From NCBI RefSeq assembly GCF_012427845.1, contig NZ_CP038498.1, positions 1,922,001-1,986,000 of the forward strand: a stretch of 64,000 bases of DNA. The letters run 5' to 3'. A model generated the notes under the pieces. The model saw only the letters and a program-made list of their open reading frames with translations, was not told the DNA's origin and made no database searches. Below, piece after piece: positions 1 through 10,280 of the stretch. Source of the stretch: Pectobacterium punjabense (GTDB lineage: Bacteria > Pseudomonadota > Gammaproteobacteria > Enterobacterales > Enterobacteriaceae). Made by a program: the position numbers and the translations under genes. Within the stretch, counting starts at the first letter, position 1. Every line of letters begins with the position of its first letter.

Positions 1-306
1 TGGGTCGATTACGGTTTTACCCGCACGCTTTTTCAAGCGGTGCGGCGTGCTTATCTTCGGGCATGGCGCAAAGAGGAGCTCTGGGGCGGAACGGGCAATA
101 AAGAGTCCTTTATTCGCAGTTTCTTTAGCCGGGATTCGATTATCCTCTGGACAATAAAAACCTATTCAAGAAACCGAAAACGCTATCTGGCGGATTTAGC
201 TGACCCTCGCTATCGCCATATCCGTTTTATTGTTCTGCGTTCACCTCAGGAATGTGAGACGTTTCTGCAACATTTTCCCAAGGAAATAAGTACGCATTCT
301 GTTTAA
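1..306 (+). CDS. P-loop kinase-like protein (FlaR/adenylate-kinase topology), C-terminal part
   Basis: The frame is open from the first base of the window to a TAA at 304-306, so this is the 3' part of a gene that begins upstream; the first Met codon at 40 is internal. The visible residues (WVDYGFTRTL, then RAWRKEELWGG, then a run rich in aromatic and basic residues) resemble the C-terminal lid and tail of the small P-loop kinases often annotated as DNA topology modulation protein FlaR or adenylate-kinase-like ATPase. The Walker A motif would lie outside the window, so the nucleotide-binding role is inferred. Its stop overlaps the stop of the convergent rhtA gene. Confidence 0.6.
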   Translation, partial: WVDYGFTRTLFQAVRRAYLRAWRKEELWGGTGNKESFIRSFFSRDSIILWTIKTYSRNRKRYLADLADPRYRHIRFIVLRSPQECETFLQHFPKEISTHSV

Positions 307-1184
307 GCTTTCTCTGCTTTTCGTACCTCTGCTGATTTTATTGTCAACGTTGCGCCTAGTGATGCGATGATAATAAATATCAGCGCCATCCACTGTATCA
401 ATGAGAGATGTTCGCCGAGGAAGAGTATCCCAGATAAGGCGGCAATCGCGGGCTCCATACTCATTAGAGTGCTGAACGTTCTGGCGGGTAGGCGCGTTAA
501 CGCCACCATTTCCAGAGAATAGGGCAGCGCAGTGGACAGAATAGCGACGGCAATGCCGAGTGGGAGTATCGTGAGCGAAAACAGTGTGCTTTCCGCATAA
601 TAGGCACCGATAGGGCAAAAGATAAGTGCAGCAATACAGGAGCCAATAGCGACAGTGCCCGGCCCGTGATTTGCCCCTGCTTTTTGCCCAAATAGGATAT
701 AGAACGCCCAGCAGGCGCCTGCACCGATGGCGTAGGCGGCACCTGTTAAATCAACATTTCCGATATTGTGACCCAGCGGTAATAAAAACCACAGCCCTGC
801 AACGGCAAGACAGACCCATAGAAAATCAATCGGCCGGCGTGATGCTAACATAGCAACGGCAAGTGGGCCGGTGAACTCCAGCGCGACAGCAATGCCAAGC
901 GGCACCGTTTGCAACGAGAGATAAAATAGAAAATTCATACCGCCCAGCGTAATGCCATAAATCAACAGCGGCAGACGGTTACTACTGAAGCGCATACGCC
1001 ATGGTTTAAAAATGATGCACAGAATGATCGTCCCAATTCCCAGACGTAACGCCGTGACGCCAGTGGCACCGATGAGCGGAAACAGATTTTTGGCCAGAGC
1101 GGCTCCGCTTTGGATCGATAACATCGAGATAATGATGAGCAATACAGGGATGAATGATGATGAACGATGGGGAAATAAGGTCAT
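303..1184 (-). CDS. rhtA: Threonine/homoserine exporter RhtA
   Basis: A 293-residue hydrophobic protein of the EamA/DMT family with about ten predicted membrane spans in two repeats. The stretches TVPLGIAVALEFTGPLAV and ILSTALPYSLEM match what I recall of E. coli RhtA, an inner-membrane exporter of threonine and homoserine. The gene is divergent from ompX, the arrangement also found in E. coli, which supports the name. A charged tail (VRKAEKA) closes the protein. The start is an ATG at 1184; no better alternative is visible. Confidence 0.9.
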   Translation of the reverse strand: MTLFPHRSSSFIPVLLIIISMLSIQSGAALAKNLFPLIGATGVTALRLGIGTIILCIIFKPWRMRFSSNRLPLLIYGITLGGMNFLFYLSLQTVPLGIAVALEFTGPLAVAMLASRRPIDFLWVCLAVAGLWFLLPLGHNIGNVDLTGAAYAIGAGACWAFYILFGQKAGANHGPGTVAIGSCIAALIFCPIGAYYAESTLFSLTILPLGIAVAILSTALPYSLEMVALTRLPARTFSTLMSMEPAIAALSGILFLGEHLSLIQWMALIFIIIASLGATLTIKSAEVRKAEKA

Positions 1185-1561
1185 TCTTTTGGCCTTAAAA
1201 GCAGGTATAACATTCTGTTGCTATCATATCCAATTGTAAACAATTTGTCTGGTATGAATTGACTTTTATTGACCTTTATTTACGCATCATTTAACTGGTT
1301 TTTTTTCATTCAATACAATTAGCATACAAACTGAGCGGGAAATTAAGAATTGTCTGTTTTACTAGCCTGTGGTGAATTTATTTTTAATCTAACTGTCACA
1401 ATGAAAAGTTCAATATAATTAGTGTGATAGCTTCTGTTTGACAATATTTGTTACATCTAAAGCCTAATTGATAAATATTTATAGGGCGGCAAGCACCGCA
1501 CTTCTTTGTTATATTTACTGCGTTAGTTAGTCTTTCATAAAATGAATTTGAGGCTGTAAAT
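1185..1561. promoter_or_regulatory. AT-rich divergent promoter region between rhtA and ompX
   Basis: This 377-base gap separates two divergent genes and contains no credible reading frame. A perfect TATAAT lies at 1414-1419 reading toward ompX, but its -35 partner is poor, and a TTGACA at 1438-1443 lacks a good -10 at 17 bases. The ompX leader is therefore about 130-150 bases and AT-rich. Which of these acts cannot be decided from sequence alone. Confidence 0.35.
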
Positions 1562-2077
1562 ATGAAAAAAATCGCGTGTCTTTCCGCTCTGGCTTGTGTA
1601 TTAGCCGTTGGCGCAGGTTCTGCATTTGCTGGTCAAAGTACCGTAACTGCTGGTTATGCTCAAGGTGATGCTCAGGGCGTACAAAATAAAGTTAAAGGCT
1701 TTAACCTGAAATATCGTTATGAGCAAGATAATAACCCACTGGGCGTTATTAGCTCATTCACCTACCTGGAAAAAAATGGTAGCGATGGCAGTGACTACAA
1801 CAAAGGCCAATACATGGGCTTCACTGCTGGTCCTGCTTATCGTCTGAATGACTGGGCAAGCCTGTACGGTGTTGTTGGTTTGAGCCACGGCAAAGTAACG
1901 AATAACGCTACTAACGGCCTGGGCAATAGCAGCAATGACGATTACGGCTTCACCTACGGTGCTGGTGTTCAGTTCAACCCAATCCAAGACGTTGCTCTGG
2001 ATGTTGGCTACGAACAAAGCCGTATCCGCAATGTTGACGTTGGTGCTTGGGCTGTTGGCGTAGGTTACCGCTTCTAA
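1562..2077 (+). CDS. ompX: Outer membrane protein OmpX (Ail/Lom family)
   Basis: A 171-residue protein with a Sec signal peptide (KK at the N terminus, hydrophobic core, cleavage expected after SAFA at about residue 23). The mature part alternates polar and hydrophobic residues as in an eight-stranded beta barrel and ends in YRF, the terminal-Phe signature recognised by the BAM complex. Length and the motifs GPAYRLNDW and YGAGVQFNP fit OmpX. A loop rich in Asn, Gly and Ser (TNGLGNSSNDD) is probably surface exposed. An AGGCTG-type ribosome site precedes the ATG, and a strong terminator follows, so it is probably monocistronic. Confidence 0.93.
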   Translation: MKKIACLSALACVLAVGAGSAFAGQSTVTAGYAQGDAQGVQNKVKGFNLKYRYEQDNNPLGVISSFTYLEKNGSDGSDYNKGQYMGFTAGPAYRLNDWASLYGVVGLSHGKVTNNATNGLGNSSNDDYGFTYGAGVQFNPIQDVALDVGYEQSRIRNVDVGAWAVGVGYRF

Positions 2078-2129
2078 TCTAACCCTGTAGGGTTTTTACC
2101 CTCAGTGTTGGTGTTAGCTGTGTCAAAAG

Positions 2130-2158
2130 AATCCGCTCTTTTTAGGGCGGATTTTTTT
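2130..2158 (+). terminator. Rho-independent terminator of ompX
   Basis: Nine-base stem AATCCGCTC / GGGCGGATT with one G-T pair and a six-base loop, followed by a run of T. It lies about 50 bases after the ompX stop. Confidence 0.9.
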
Positions 2159-2342
2159 ATGATTTTTGTTTAAACCCGTGCGAGTTTTGTCAGTAGCTTT
2201 CCTACCGATCACTATTCACTTGCCCATATTGATCGCATGTAGTGCTCATCTGTTAGATGATTTTATCTTGACGTTAAGATTCTTTGTGTGAAGATAATGA
2301 TCATCAGTCAGCAGTGATTTATTCAATCTATTGAGGTTATAC

Positions 2343-3512
2343 ATGGTAGTGACATCGACAGCCCGCGCGCGGGCTTTTCTTTTCTTCACAATTATCCTGT
2401 TGGGATTGAATTTACGCCCTGTTCTGGCAGGGATTGGCCCGTTGCTGAATCAGATTCAGGCTGCAACGGGTCTGGATGACAGCATGGCCGGGATGTTAAC
2501 TACGCTCCCGGTGTTCGCTATGGGCTGGTGCGCGTTGTATGGCGGGCAATTACAGGCGCGTCTCGGCGAGTATAGAGGGATTACGCTGGGTATCGTGGTC
2601 ATTGCCCTGGCGTGTAGCGCTCGCTGGTGGCTCAATAGTGGTATCGCTCTGTTGGTTAGTGCTGCGTGTGCTGGAATCGGGATTGCCTTAATTCAGGCGC
2701 TGGTGCCGTCGTTTATCAAGCTCCATTTCGGTCGTCATAGCAGCCTTCTTATGGGTTTTTATACCACGGCGATTATGACCGGTGCGGCATTTGCGGCGTC
2801 ATCGGTTTCTCCACTGGCAAATGCGTGGGGTTGGCAAAGTGCGTTGGCCTGCTGGGGTGTTGTTGCGCTGGTTGCGACGGTGGCCTGGAAATGTATTCCT
2901 AAAGCGTATACCACGAAGCAGGATGCCGTGAGCGTTTTAGCCACGCACCGAAGCGGAATGGACTGGCTGCTGATGGTATTCTTCGGTATTGGGACGGGAG
3001 CGTATACTTTGGTGCTGGCGTGGCTGCCGCCGTATTACATGCAACTAGGAGTCAATGCGACGCAAAGTGGCCTGATGTTAGGCGGATTAACGATGACGGA
3101 AGTGATTTCCGGTCTGCTGGTATCAACGTTTATTAATCGTTTTCCCGATCGACGTAAGCTACTGCTCCCTATTTTGGCTGTAATGCTGGTGGGGATGGTC
3201 GGGTTGATTGTCGCCCCGCTGACGCTCACGTACCCCATCATTATCATGTTGGGGATTGGGATTGGTGCGCTTTTCCCACTGTCACTCATCGTGGCATTGG
3301 ATCAGGTGACGGAACCGCATAAAACCGGTTCACTGATGGGGTTTGTGCAGGGCGGTGGCTATATCCTCGCCAGTTTAATGCCGCTGCTCGCCGGGTTTAT
3401 ACGTCAGCATACGGCGGGTCTGGAACAAGCCTGGATGATTATGACGGTTGGTGTGGTCATACTGATTATCATGGCGACCCGCTTTGCTCCGCTTAAAAAC
3501 TCAGGTCGCTAA
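2343..3512 (+). CDS. MFS transporter of the CynX/NimT family
   Basis: A protein of about 389 residues with about twelve hydrophobic segments. The N terminus (LLGLNLRPVLAGIGPLLNQI, then GLLTTLPVFAMG-like sequence) is typical of the CynX/NimT branch, which includes the E. coli cyanate transporter CynX and the 2-nitroimidazole exporter NimT. The substrate cannot be told from sequence. An upstream TTG at 2331 is in frame, but GAGGT at 2333-2337 sits correctly before the ATG at 2343, so I use that ATG. It converges with the MATE gene, and a hairpin separates the two. Confidence 0.8.
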   Translation: MVVTSTARARAFLFFTIILLGLNLRPVLAGIGPLLNQIQAATGLDDSMAGMLTTLPVFAMGWCALYGGQLQARLGEYRGITLGIVVIALACSARWWLNSGIALLVSAACAGIGIALIQALVPSFIKLHFGRHSSLLMGFYTTAIMTGAAFAASSVSPLANAWGWQSALACWGVVALVATVAWKCIPKAYTTKQDAVSVLATHRSGMDWLLMVFFGIGTGAYTLVLAWLPPYYMQLGVNATQSGLMLGGLTMTEVISGLLVSTFINRFPDRRKLLLPILAVMLVGMVGLIVAPLTLTYPIIIMLGIGIGALFPLSLIVALDQVTEPHKTGSLMGFVQGGGYILASLMPLLAGFIRQHTAGLEQAWMIMTVGVVILIIMATRFAPLKNSGR

Positions 3513-3531
3513 GTACGTTACTTTGTTGTAC

Positions 3532-3553
3532 GCGAGCGGATTTCCCCGCTCGC
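3532..3553. terminator. Hairpin between convergent MFS and MATE genes
   Basis: Perfect eight-base stem GCGAGCGG / CCGCTCGC with a six-base loop, placed between two convergent stop codons. There is no good T run on either side, so it may be a weak bidirectional terminator. Confidence 0.5.
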
Positions 3554-3555
3554 TG

Positions 3556-4959
3556 TCATGAGTCTGCCGGGGAGCGATAGCGCCATAGCCAGCGGCCACT
3601 CATTAGCCGGCGATAATAGAAGAACCCACGTACAATCCAGTCAAAGAACATCCCCATCCACACGCCGATCACGCCAAAGCCGAGCATTACGCCGAGTATA
3701 TATCCCGCGATGACTCGACATCCCCACATGCCTGCCATTGCTACCCACATGGTGTAGCTGGCATCTTTTGCGCCTTTTAGCCCGGCAGGTAATACCCACG
3801 ATGCCGCCCAGATTGGCATAAACAGCGCGTTGAGCCACAGGAGGTGTTTTGCCACTTCGATCACTTCCGGCTCATTGGTATAAAACGACGCCAAGAAGCT
3901 GGCGCTGGGGACCGACAGTACGGCAAGAACACATAGCCCAATATTGGATAACCAGAAAATATGTTTTAGCTGGCGGGTAGACTGCATGATCTGGCCTTTT
4001 CCCAGCCGCGTACCAACGATGATCGTGGCAGCGGCGCCGAGCGAATTACCGGGCAGGTTAATCAACGTCGAGATGGAGAAAGCAATAAAGTTTCCGGCAA
4101 TGACTTCGGTTCCCATGCCTGCTACAAAGCGCTGTGTGATCAATTTGCCGATGTTAAACATCACGGATTCGATGCTGGCTGGAATCCCGATACTGAGCAC
4201 TTCATAGAGAATCGACACGGTAAAAGGTGCAAAATAAGACCTGAAGGGAATGCGCAACGCACCGTTAAAGCCGTGCATCAGCGTCAGAATCACGAGTATC
4301 GCCCCGATATAGCGTGAAATGGTAATCCCGATGCCTGCACCGATAAAACCGAGGCCATCCCAGGAGAATGCGCCGTAAATCAGCAGACTACTGATGGCAA
4401 TATTAAGAATATTCATCCCAATATTAATGACCATCGGCAACTTGGTATTGCCCGCGCCACGGAGCGCGCCGCAGCCGACTAGCGCGACAGCGACGGCGGG
4501 ATATCCCCACACTGTCCAGCGAAGGAACGTGAGGGCCAGTGCTTTAACCTGTTCATCGGCTTGCCCAGCAATCAAGTCGATAATCGTGGAACCGGCGAAT
4601 TCAACCAGCGCGACCAACAGAAATGATGAAAGAACCAGCAATGACATCGATTGGCGAGCGGCTGAGCGTGCTTGCTTTCTATTGCGCTGTCCCAGGCTGA
4701 AAGCGACAACAACGGCGGTCCCCAACGCGACGGCGGTAAAGAAGGCGATGATGACCATATTGAAGCTGTCAGCCAGACCGACGGCCGCCATGGCTTCTTT
4801 CCCCAGCCAACTGACCAGGAACGTACTGAAAACCCCCATCAACACGACGCAGAGACCTTCAATAAAAATGGGGAAGGCGAGCGGTGAAATTTCTCTCCAG
4901 AAGAGAACGCGGTTGGAGTAACGCTTTTTATACCAGTCTGTATCTTTTAATTTTTTCAT
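3556..4959 (-). CDS. MATE family efflux transporter, YeeO-like
   Basis: A large inner-membrane protein with about twelve spans. The N-terminal phrase VLFWREISPLAFPIFIE and the segments FLVSWLGKEAMAAVGLADSFNMV and CGALRGAGNTK closely resemble E. coli YeeO, a MATE protein reported to export flavins; the export substrate here is inferred. The protein ends in a basic stretch (RRLMSGRWLWRYR) also like YeeO. The open frame reaches a TTG at 4983, but I prefer the ATG at 4959 (MKKLKD). Neither has a strong ribosome site, so the start is uncertain by eight codons. Confidence 0.8.
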   Translation of the reverse strand: MKKLKDTDWYKKRYSNRVLFWREISPLAFPIFIEGLCVVLMGVFSTFLVSWLGKEAMAAVGLADSFNMVIIAFFTAVALGTAVVVAFSLGQRNRKQARSAARQSMSLLVLSSFLLVALVEFAGSTIIDLIAGQADEQVKALALTFLRWTVWGYPAVAVALVGCGALRGAGNTKLPMVINIGMNILNIAISSLLIYGAFSWDGLGFIGAGIGITISRYIGAILVILTLMHGFNGALRIPFRSYFAPFTVSILYEVLSIGIPASIESVMFNIGKLITQRFVAGMGTEVIAGNFIAFSISTLINLPGNSLGAAATIIVGTRLGKGQIMQSTRQLKHIFWLSNIGLCVLAVLSVPSASFLASFYTNEPEVIEVAKHLLWLNALFMPIWAASWVLPAGLKGAKDASYTMWVAMAGMWGCRVIAGYILGVMLGFGVIGVWMGMFFDWIVRGFFYYRRLMSGRWLWRYRSPADS

Positions 4960-5333
4960 GAAACGGTCTTGGAGATATCTCAAGTTTCCCAGTCAGCAAG
5001 GTAAACAAAGCCATAGAATGGCTCGCAAATAGCACCATTTTTGTACGGCGCATTTCTCTATTTTGTGCGATCGCGGCAGCATGGCTGTTTTTAAAATAGC
5101 GTTTCTATTTACAGAGTATCAGCCGCCAAATCGATGTCCAGCCTGGATTGCTTTCCCAGCATGGAAAGTTGTTGCACGTGCCCATTATTTAATTTAGAGT
5201 TTACTTAATTAGTTTTATCTAAACTAAAGGTGAGACGCAGATCATCAGCGATATCGCCTTCCTTGTCGGCTTAACGCCACGTTGAACGGTTGCATTATGA
5301 CGGGTTTCAGCAGCTCAAAAGAGGATCACGATC
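4960..5333. other. Intergenic region upstream of yeeO-like and ygaP genes
   Basis: This divergent gap of about 370 bases contains no supported gene. An AT-rich block at 5185-5230 with TTTAGA/TCTAAA half-sites may be the ygaP promoter or operator. GAGGATC just before 5334 supplies the ygaP ribosome site. Nothing else is recognisable. Confidence 0.3.
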
Positions 5334-5870
5334 ATGCCAACGCCACTTGCTATCTCACCCATCCAGGCCCGCAAATTGTTAGATGAAGGGGCGATACTCA
5401 TTGATATTCGCCAGCCGGAAGAGTACGCCCGCGAGCACATCGCACAGGCGAGGTTACATCCGCTGAATTCCTCTACCGGGGATGTTCTTCCTGATAATGA
5501 CAGAGAAGGAAGGGTTGTTATTTTCCATTGTTTGTCTGGAATGCGTTCAGAACAGAATGCTGAGATTCTTATGCAGTCCGTGTTCCCGGCGACGGCTTTT
5601 TTACTCAATGGTGGAATGACTGCATGGAAAAAGGCGGGTTTTCCAACAGAAATCAATGATAAACAGCCGATTGAACTCATGAGGCAGGTTCAAATCGCCG
5701 CTGGCGTACTGATTCTGAGTGGTGTATTACTGGGTTACAGCGTAAACAGTGCTTTCTTTCTGCTCTCTGGATTTGTGGGGGCGGGGTTGCTGTTTGCAGG
5801 AGTTACTGGCTTTTGCGGTATGGCAAAGTTGTTAATGAAAATGCCGTGGAACCGAGCAGCCAAACGCTGA
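5334..5870 (+). CDS. ygaP: Rhodanese-family inner membrane protein YgaP
   Basis: A 178-residue protein with an N-terminal rhodanese domain (residues 1-105) and two C-terminal membrane helices. The active-site loop HCLSGMR carries the catalytic cysteine, and DIRQPEEYAREH is the usual rhodanese entry motif. The membrane part (LMRQVQIAAGVLIL, then GFVGAGLLFAGVTGFCGMA) matches E. coli YgaP, a membrane-bound thiosulfate sulfurtransferase. Start ATG at 5334 follows GAGGATC. It is followed after 58 bases by a cupin gene on the same strand, so the two may be cotranscribed. Confidence 0.9.
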   Translation: MPTPLAISPIQARKLLDEGAILIDIRQPEEYAREHIAQARLHPLNSSTGDVLPDNDREGRVVIFHCLSGMRSEQNAEILMQSVFPATAFLLNGGMTAWKKAGFPTEINDKQPIELMRQVQIAAGVLILSGVLLGYSVNSAFFLLSGFVGAGLLFAGVTGFCGMAKLLMKMPWNRAAKR

Positions 5871-5928
5871 TTTGCCGGGATAGTAAGCGGAGTGTTAACT
5901 AACGACGTTAAAGAATAGGGGCAGTAAT

Positions 5929-6258
5929 ATGGATATGAAGAACATTCCGTTTGGTACAACTGATTGGTCACAAATAGAACCGACTGAGCATAAGGGAGAG
6001 TCGGGGATCGCATATTGGCGGACACAGCATTTTGATAATATCCGCGTCCGTATTGTCGAATACACGCCCGGCTATCTGGCCGATCACTGGTGCTCAAAAG
6101 GACATGTCCTGCTTTGCCTTGAAGGCGAACTTCATACGGAATTAGATGATGGTCGTGTTTTTGTTCTCAAACCTGGAATGAGCTATCAGGTCGCAGATAA
6201 CGCGGAAGCGCATCGTTCCTACACCGAAACTGGCGCTAAGCTGTTCGTTGTGGATTGA
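5929..6258 (+). CDS. Small DHCW-motif-type cupin protein
   Basis: A 109-residue single-domain protein with a beta-barrel cupin pattern. ADHWCSKGHVLLCLEGELHT has the His/Cys-containing loop and Gly-rich turn of a small cupin, and SYQVADNAEAHRSYTETGAKLF is the second conserved half with its His. It resembles proteins annotated as DHCW motif cupin fold protein. The metal and substrate are unknown. Cotranscription with the rhodanese gene just upstream is plausible. Confidence 0.75.
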   Translation: MDMKNIPFGTTDWSQIEPTEHKGESGIAYWRTQHFDNIRVRIVEYTPGYLADHWCSKGHVLLCLEGELHTELDDGRVFVLKPGMSYQVADNAEAHRSYTETGAKLFVVD

Positions 6259-6498
6259 TGTCATGGGCTACGTGGTGCTGCGCAGAGAGATTGTGCTGTT
6301 GTTTCATCATTCAATCGAACTAGCATGATGCACAACGTGGCGAAATAATTCAGTGGACTGACTCGTGGAGTGCTTTGATTGCTGGCGGAATTTGTGAAAG
6401 AACGGCATATCACGGCGTACTGAAGTCAGTTAGCGATGCCGAAATCTTGCTTATGAATAATGGAGCAGGATTTCGGCACAGGAACAGTCTTAATTATT

Positions 6499-6981
6499 TC
6501 ACATTTTGAGCTGTTTCACCGTGGCATCTACATCTATCTCATCTTCCGAGAAGATTAACGTCGTTCCCTGGAAAGTGGTGATCGCCAGTTTTTTTAGCGA
6601 GCGCATTTCACCAGGTTTAGCGCTTGATTTCGGTCTGATGCTATTCATCAGTACTCCCACAGACAGCACCACATTGTCTTTATCAATACGGGTATCGGCA
6701 GGCACTTCTTCGCTGTAAACCACGAAAGACTTAAGCGACGTGAGCTTTAAACGCTCGCCCGCGATATAGATGTATTTACTTTCCGGCACAACTTTCACAG
6801 CATACGCTGATAGGCCCTTGTTATTCGTGGTGGGCTCGAAGGTCACCGCCGCATCTTTTTTAATCAGATCAGGGTTGGCGACTTTAATCACATGAAAATA
6901 ACGGTTATCACCGTTTTCATCTTTGATAAATCCAAAACCTTTATCTTTAAACCAGGTTGTGATCGTTCCGTTCATCGCCAT
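6499..6981 (-). CDS. Cold-shock-domain protein with unidentified C-terminal half
   Basis: A 160-residue protein. Residues 1-65 form a cold-shock domain: GTITTWFKDKGFGFIKDENG contains the RNP-1-like KGFGFI and RYFHV stands in the RNP-2 place, so single-stranded nucleic acid binding is likely. Residues 70-160 (YIYIAGERLKLTSLKSF, later MRSLKKLAITTFQGTTLIFSEDEI) form a second part I do not recognise. At this length it is more than twice a classical CspA protein. AGGCGG precedes the ATG at 6981. It stands alone between stretches without genes. Confidence 0.75.
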   Translation of the reverse strand: MAMNGTITTWFKDKGFGFIKDENGDNRYFHVIKVANPDLIKKDAAVTFEPTTNNKGLSAYAVKVVPESKYIYIAGERLKLTSLKSFVVYSEEVPADTRIDKDNVVLSVGVLMNSIRPKSSAKPGEMRSLKKLAITTFQGTTLIFSEDEIDVDATVKQLKM

Positions 6982-7275
6982 TGCCGCCTACTTAATCGTT
7001 TATCTACTCAATTTTTACAGCGCGCAGTGTAAAACACATTTCCTGCGCAGACTACGCCTTTGATTTAAGTCTGGACGATAAATTTCTGATAGGCGAGGGG
7101 ATGGTGACGATATAAGCGATGGAGAGTAAAACGCTGCATTCAACAGTGGCGGAAACGCTAACCGTGCTGGTGACTAGCTAGGATAACCCTGCGCTTTTCA
7201 TTGGCTGACGAAACATAACATCTGAATGAAAAGCCCTGAGGGACTTTCCATTCCTAAGTATTTGTAAGACGTTGA
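6982..7275. other. Intergenic region, no gene seen
   Basis: Just under 300 bases between the cold-shock-domain gene and yaiL. A weak imperfect hairpin (AAAGCCC / GGGACTTT, with a mismatch) lies near 7228-7248. No ORF with a ribosome site is visible. Confidence 0.3.
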
Positions 7276-7815
7276 TTACCACATTAAATCATCGGGCACT
7301 TTAAAATCGGCATAGGGATCTTCTTCGTCTTGTTCTTCCTGACTAAGCGCACTATTCAATACAATGCTGTCTGCATCTCGTTGCATAATTTTATCGGCTA
7401 CAATCGCGGGGATAATAGCGTATTCACTTTCACCACTGCTATCGAGAACCAAACGTGCGATGGCGAGACGACCGCTAATCAACTGAGCTTGAGTCAGCTT
7501 ATCCACATCTATTTTTTTAATTAAATTATTATCTGTGAAATTAAAGCCAATATCGCCTTTTGACATGATGATTCTATTCATTTCAATAAGCTGCTTAACC
7601 TGAGCTTTATACTCTTTAGATAACGTCGCTTGTTTTTGTTGTTCGCTTAGCTGTTTATCACGCTCAAGTTGTGCTTTTTTATTTTCTTCTACAGCCTCTC
7701 TTGCCTCACGAGCCTGAACTCGTGATTTTTTAGCTGTTCTTTGGACTTTGGCCATTTTTTTGCTGGTGACTAATCCAGCTTTTAGCATCTGCTCTTGTAA
7801 GGTGAGTTTTGTCAT
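7276..7815 (-). CDS. yaiL: DUF2058 family protein YaiL
   Basis: A 179-residue protein highly similar to E. coli YaiL from memory. The N-terminal third is a basic, Lys/Arg/Glu-rich coiled coil (SKKMAKVQRTAKKSRVQ, then EENKKAQLERDKQLSEQQKQ); the middle carries NRIIMSKGDIGFNFTDNNLIKK; the tail is acidic (EEQDEEDPYADF) and ends in DDLMW. The family has been called nucleoprotein or polysome-associated, but its function is not established. Start ATG at 7815. Confidence 0.9.
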   Translation of the reverse strand: MTKLTLQEQMLKAGLVTSKKMAKVQRTAKKSRVQAREAREAVEENKKAQLERDKQLSEQQKQATLSKEYKAQVKQLIEMNRIIMSKGDIGFNFTDNNLIKKIDVDKLTQAQLISGRLAIARLVLDSSGESEYAIIPAIVADKIMQRDADSIVLNSALSQEEQDEEDPYADFKVPDDLMW

Positions 7816-8064
7816 CTTCGTTTCTAAACCAGTTGAATAATGAGTGGGATTATACCTGTAATTTTTGAGGCTGTACCAGATGGCAGGAACTGATGAGCGT
7901 ATTGCTTGAGTTTGGTGGGGGCTATCAGCGGTTGGCGTGAACTGACTTCAGGATGGGATACAACATTCAGCGTTGGGCACTATCCGTCCGTGAGCAGTGC
8001 CTGGATTTTGGGGGCTACAGGTAAGATACGATCAGAACATCGCTACGTTGTACTCTTTTAAAAA

Positions 8065-8310
8065 CTACTCATTGCCCCATTGATTCAGAAACATCGCTAT
8101 CTCATCAATACGTCGCCCGTCGATGCCAGCTTCACTGGCCATCTCTCTCTGAGCATCCTCGCTGATTTCTTCGTTATTCATTAAGCGGGTGATCAGCAAC
8201 TGGAAATAGCGTGCCAGAGATTCACGTTCTGACTCGCTCACTGGCTCCGCAGATTCTGTCGAATATTCATCCGCGATGTCATAATATTTAAGTGGTATTT
8301 CATTGTTCAT
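8065..8310 (-). CDS. ymjA: DUF2543 family protein YmjA
   Basis: A small acidic protein of 81 residues. [12 protein letters not shown] at the start, [15 protein letters not shown] in the middle and [12 protein letters not shown] at the end match E. coli YmjA, which has the same length. It is predicted soluble and helical; its function is unknown. AGGA lies eight bases before the ATG. It is the last core gene before the IS3/integrase scar at tRNA-Pro. Confidence 0.85.
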   Translation of the reverse strand: MNNEIPLKYYDIADEYSTESAEPVSESERESLARYFQLLITRLMNNEEISEDAQREMASEAGIDGRRIDEIAMFLNQWGNE

Positions 8311-8533
8311 CAGTAGTCCTCGGGGTTAACGCCTATGCCATTTGCGGTCAGCATTGTCTGGTCTTGATAATATCATTCTTATTCCATGAGAGTAATTCCA
8401 GTGGCGCGAATTGCCTACTGTCGCCAGCCAAAGAAAAGAATGCCCAGTAGTTACTGTTCTACCGTATTGGTGTTGCCAACGGGCTGCTTCATGTGTAGTG
8501 GTTTAATGAATTTGGCCACCTGATAAGAGGTGA

Positions 8534-9732
<1,199 letters not shown>

Positions 9733-9735
9733 CCA

Positions 9736-10251
9736 CTACATCTCAAGCCTGCCAGCGGCATGAGTGGGCTCTAACGCTCCAATAAATCGTTGAGCCGTGA
9801 TGTTAGCAATAGGCATAGAGCCAATGTGTGGGAACACATACTTGCTCATGGATCGCCAGATATCGTTCAACGTATGTGTTGCCAAACCTGCTGATTCTTT
9901 AGTTTTAAACCATTCGGCAGCAACTTTTTCAAATGTGTTTTCTGTAGCATTTTTTTTCCGTGATTGCTCTGCTTGCTTATGCTCCTGCGGATCAACGTCT
10001 TTGCTAAGAAGCAGTCGTGCATCTTCGCGGAGCTTACGCGCTTCGGCAAGAGATACCGAAGGGTAAGAGCCAAGGCTAATCATTGCACGTTTGCGAGTGA
10101 AGGGTTTGTAGTAGCGAAAACGCCAGAGTTTTGAACCGCTCGGAGTGACCTGTAATTCTAAACCGTCTCCATCGTAGAGGGTGATGGCACGGTCAGTTGC
10201 CTTGGCGCTTTTGACCTCAGTATTGTTCAGGGGCTTTGTCTGACGTGCCAT
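9736..10251 (-). pseudogene. Truncated P4-type tyrosine integrase
   Basis: Residues 1-171 of a tRNA-targeting integrase. The N-terminal DUF4102 arm-binding domain is clear (DGDGLELQVTPSGSKLWRFR, then MISLGSYPSVSLAEAR), followed by the start of the core-binding domain (ENTFEKVAAEWF, then YVFPHIGSMPIANITAQRF). The reading frame ends at a TAG inside the IS3 right end, so the whole catalytic domain with the R..HxxR..Y residues, more than half of a normal protein of about 400 residues, is missing. GGAGAG precedes the ATG at 10251. The gene points away from tRNA-Pro, the normal place for such an integrase. Confidence 0.9.
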
Positions 10252-10280
10252 ATCGCTCTCCAATCAAATCCGCAAAGCTG

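Noticed and set aside
40..306. Complete 88-residue gene starting at 40
   Set aside because: The frame is open to base 1 with family-like residues before the Met, so this is the end of a longer gene.
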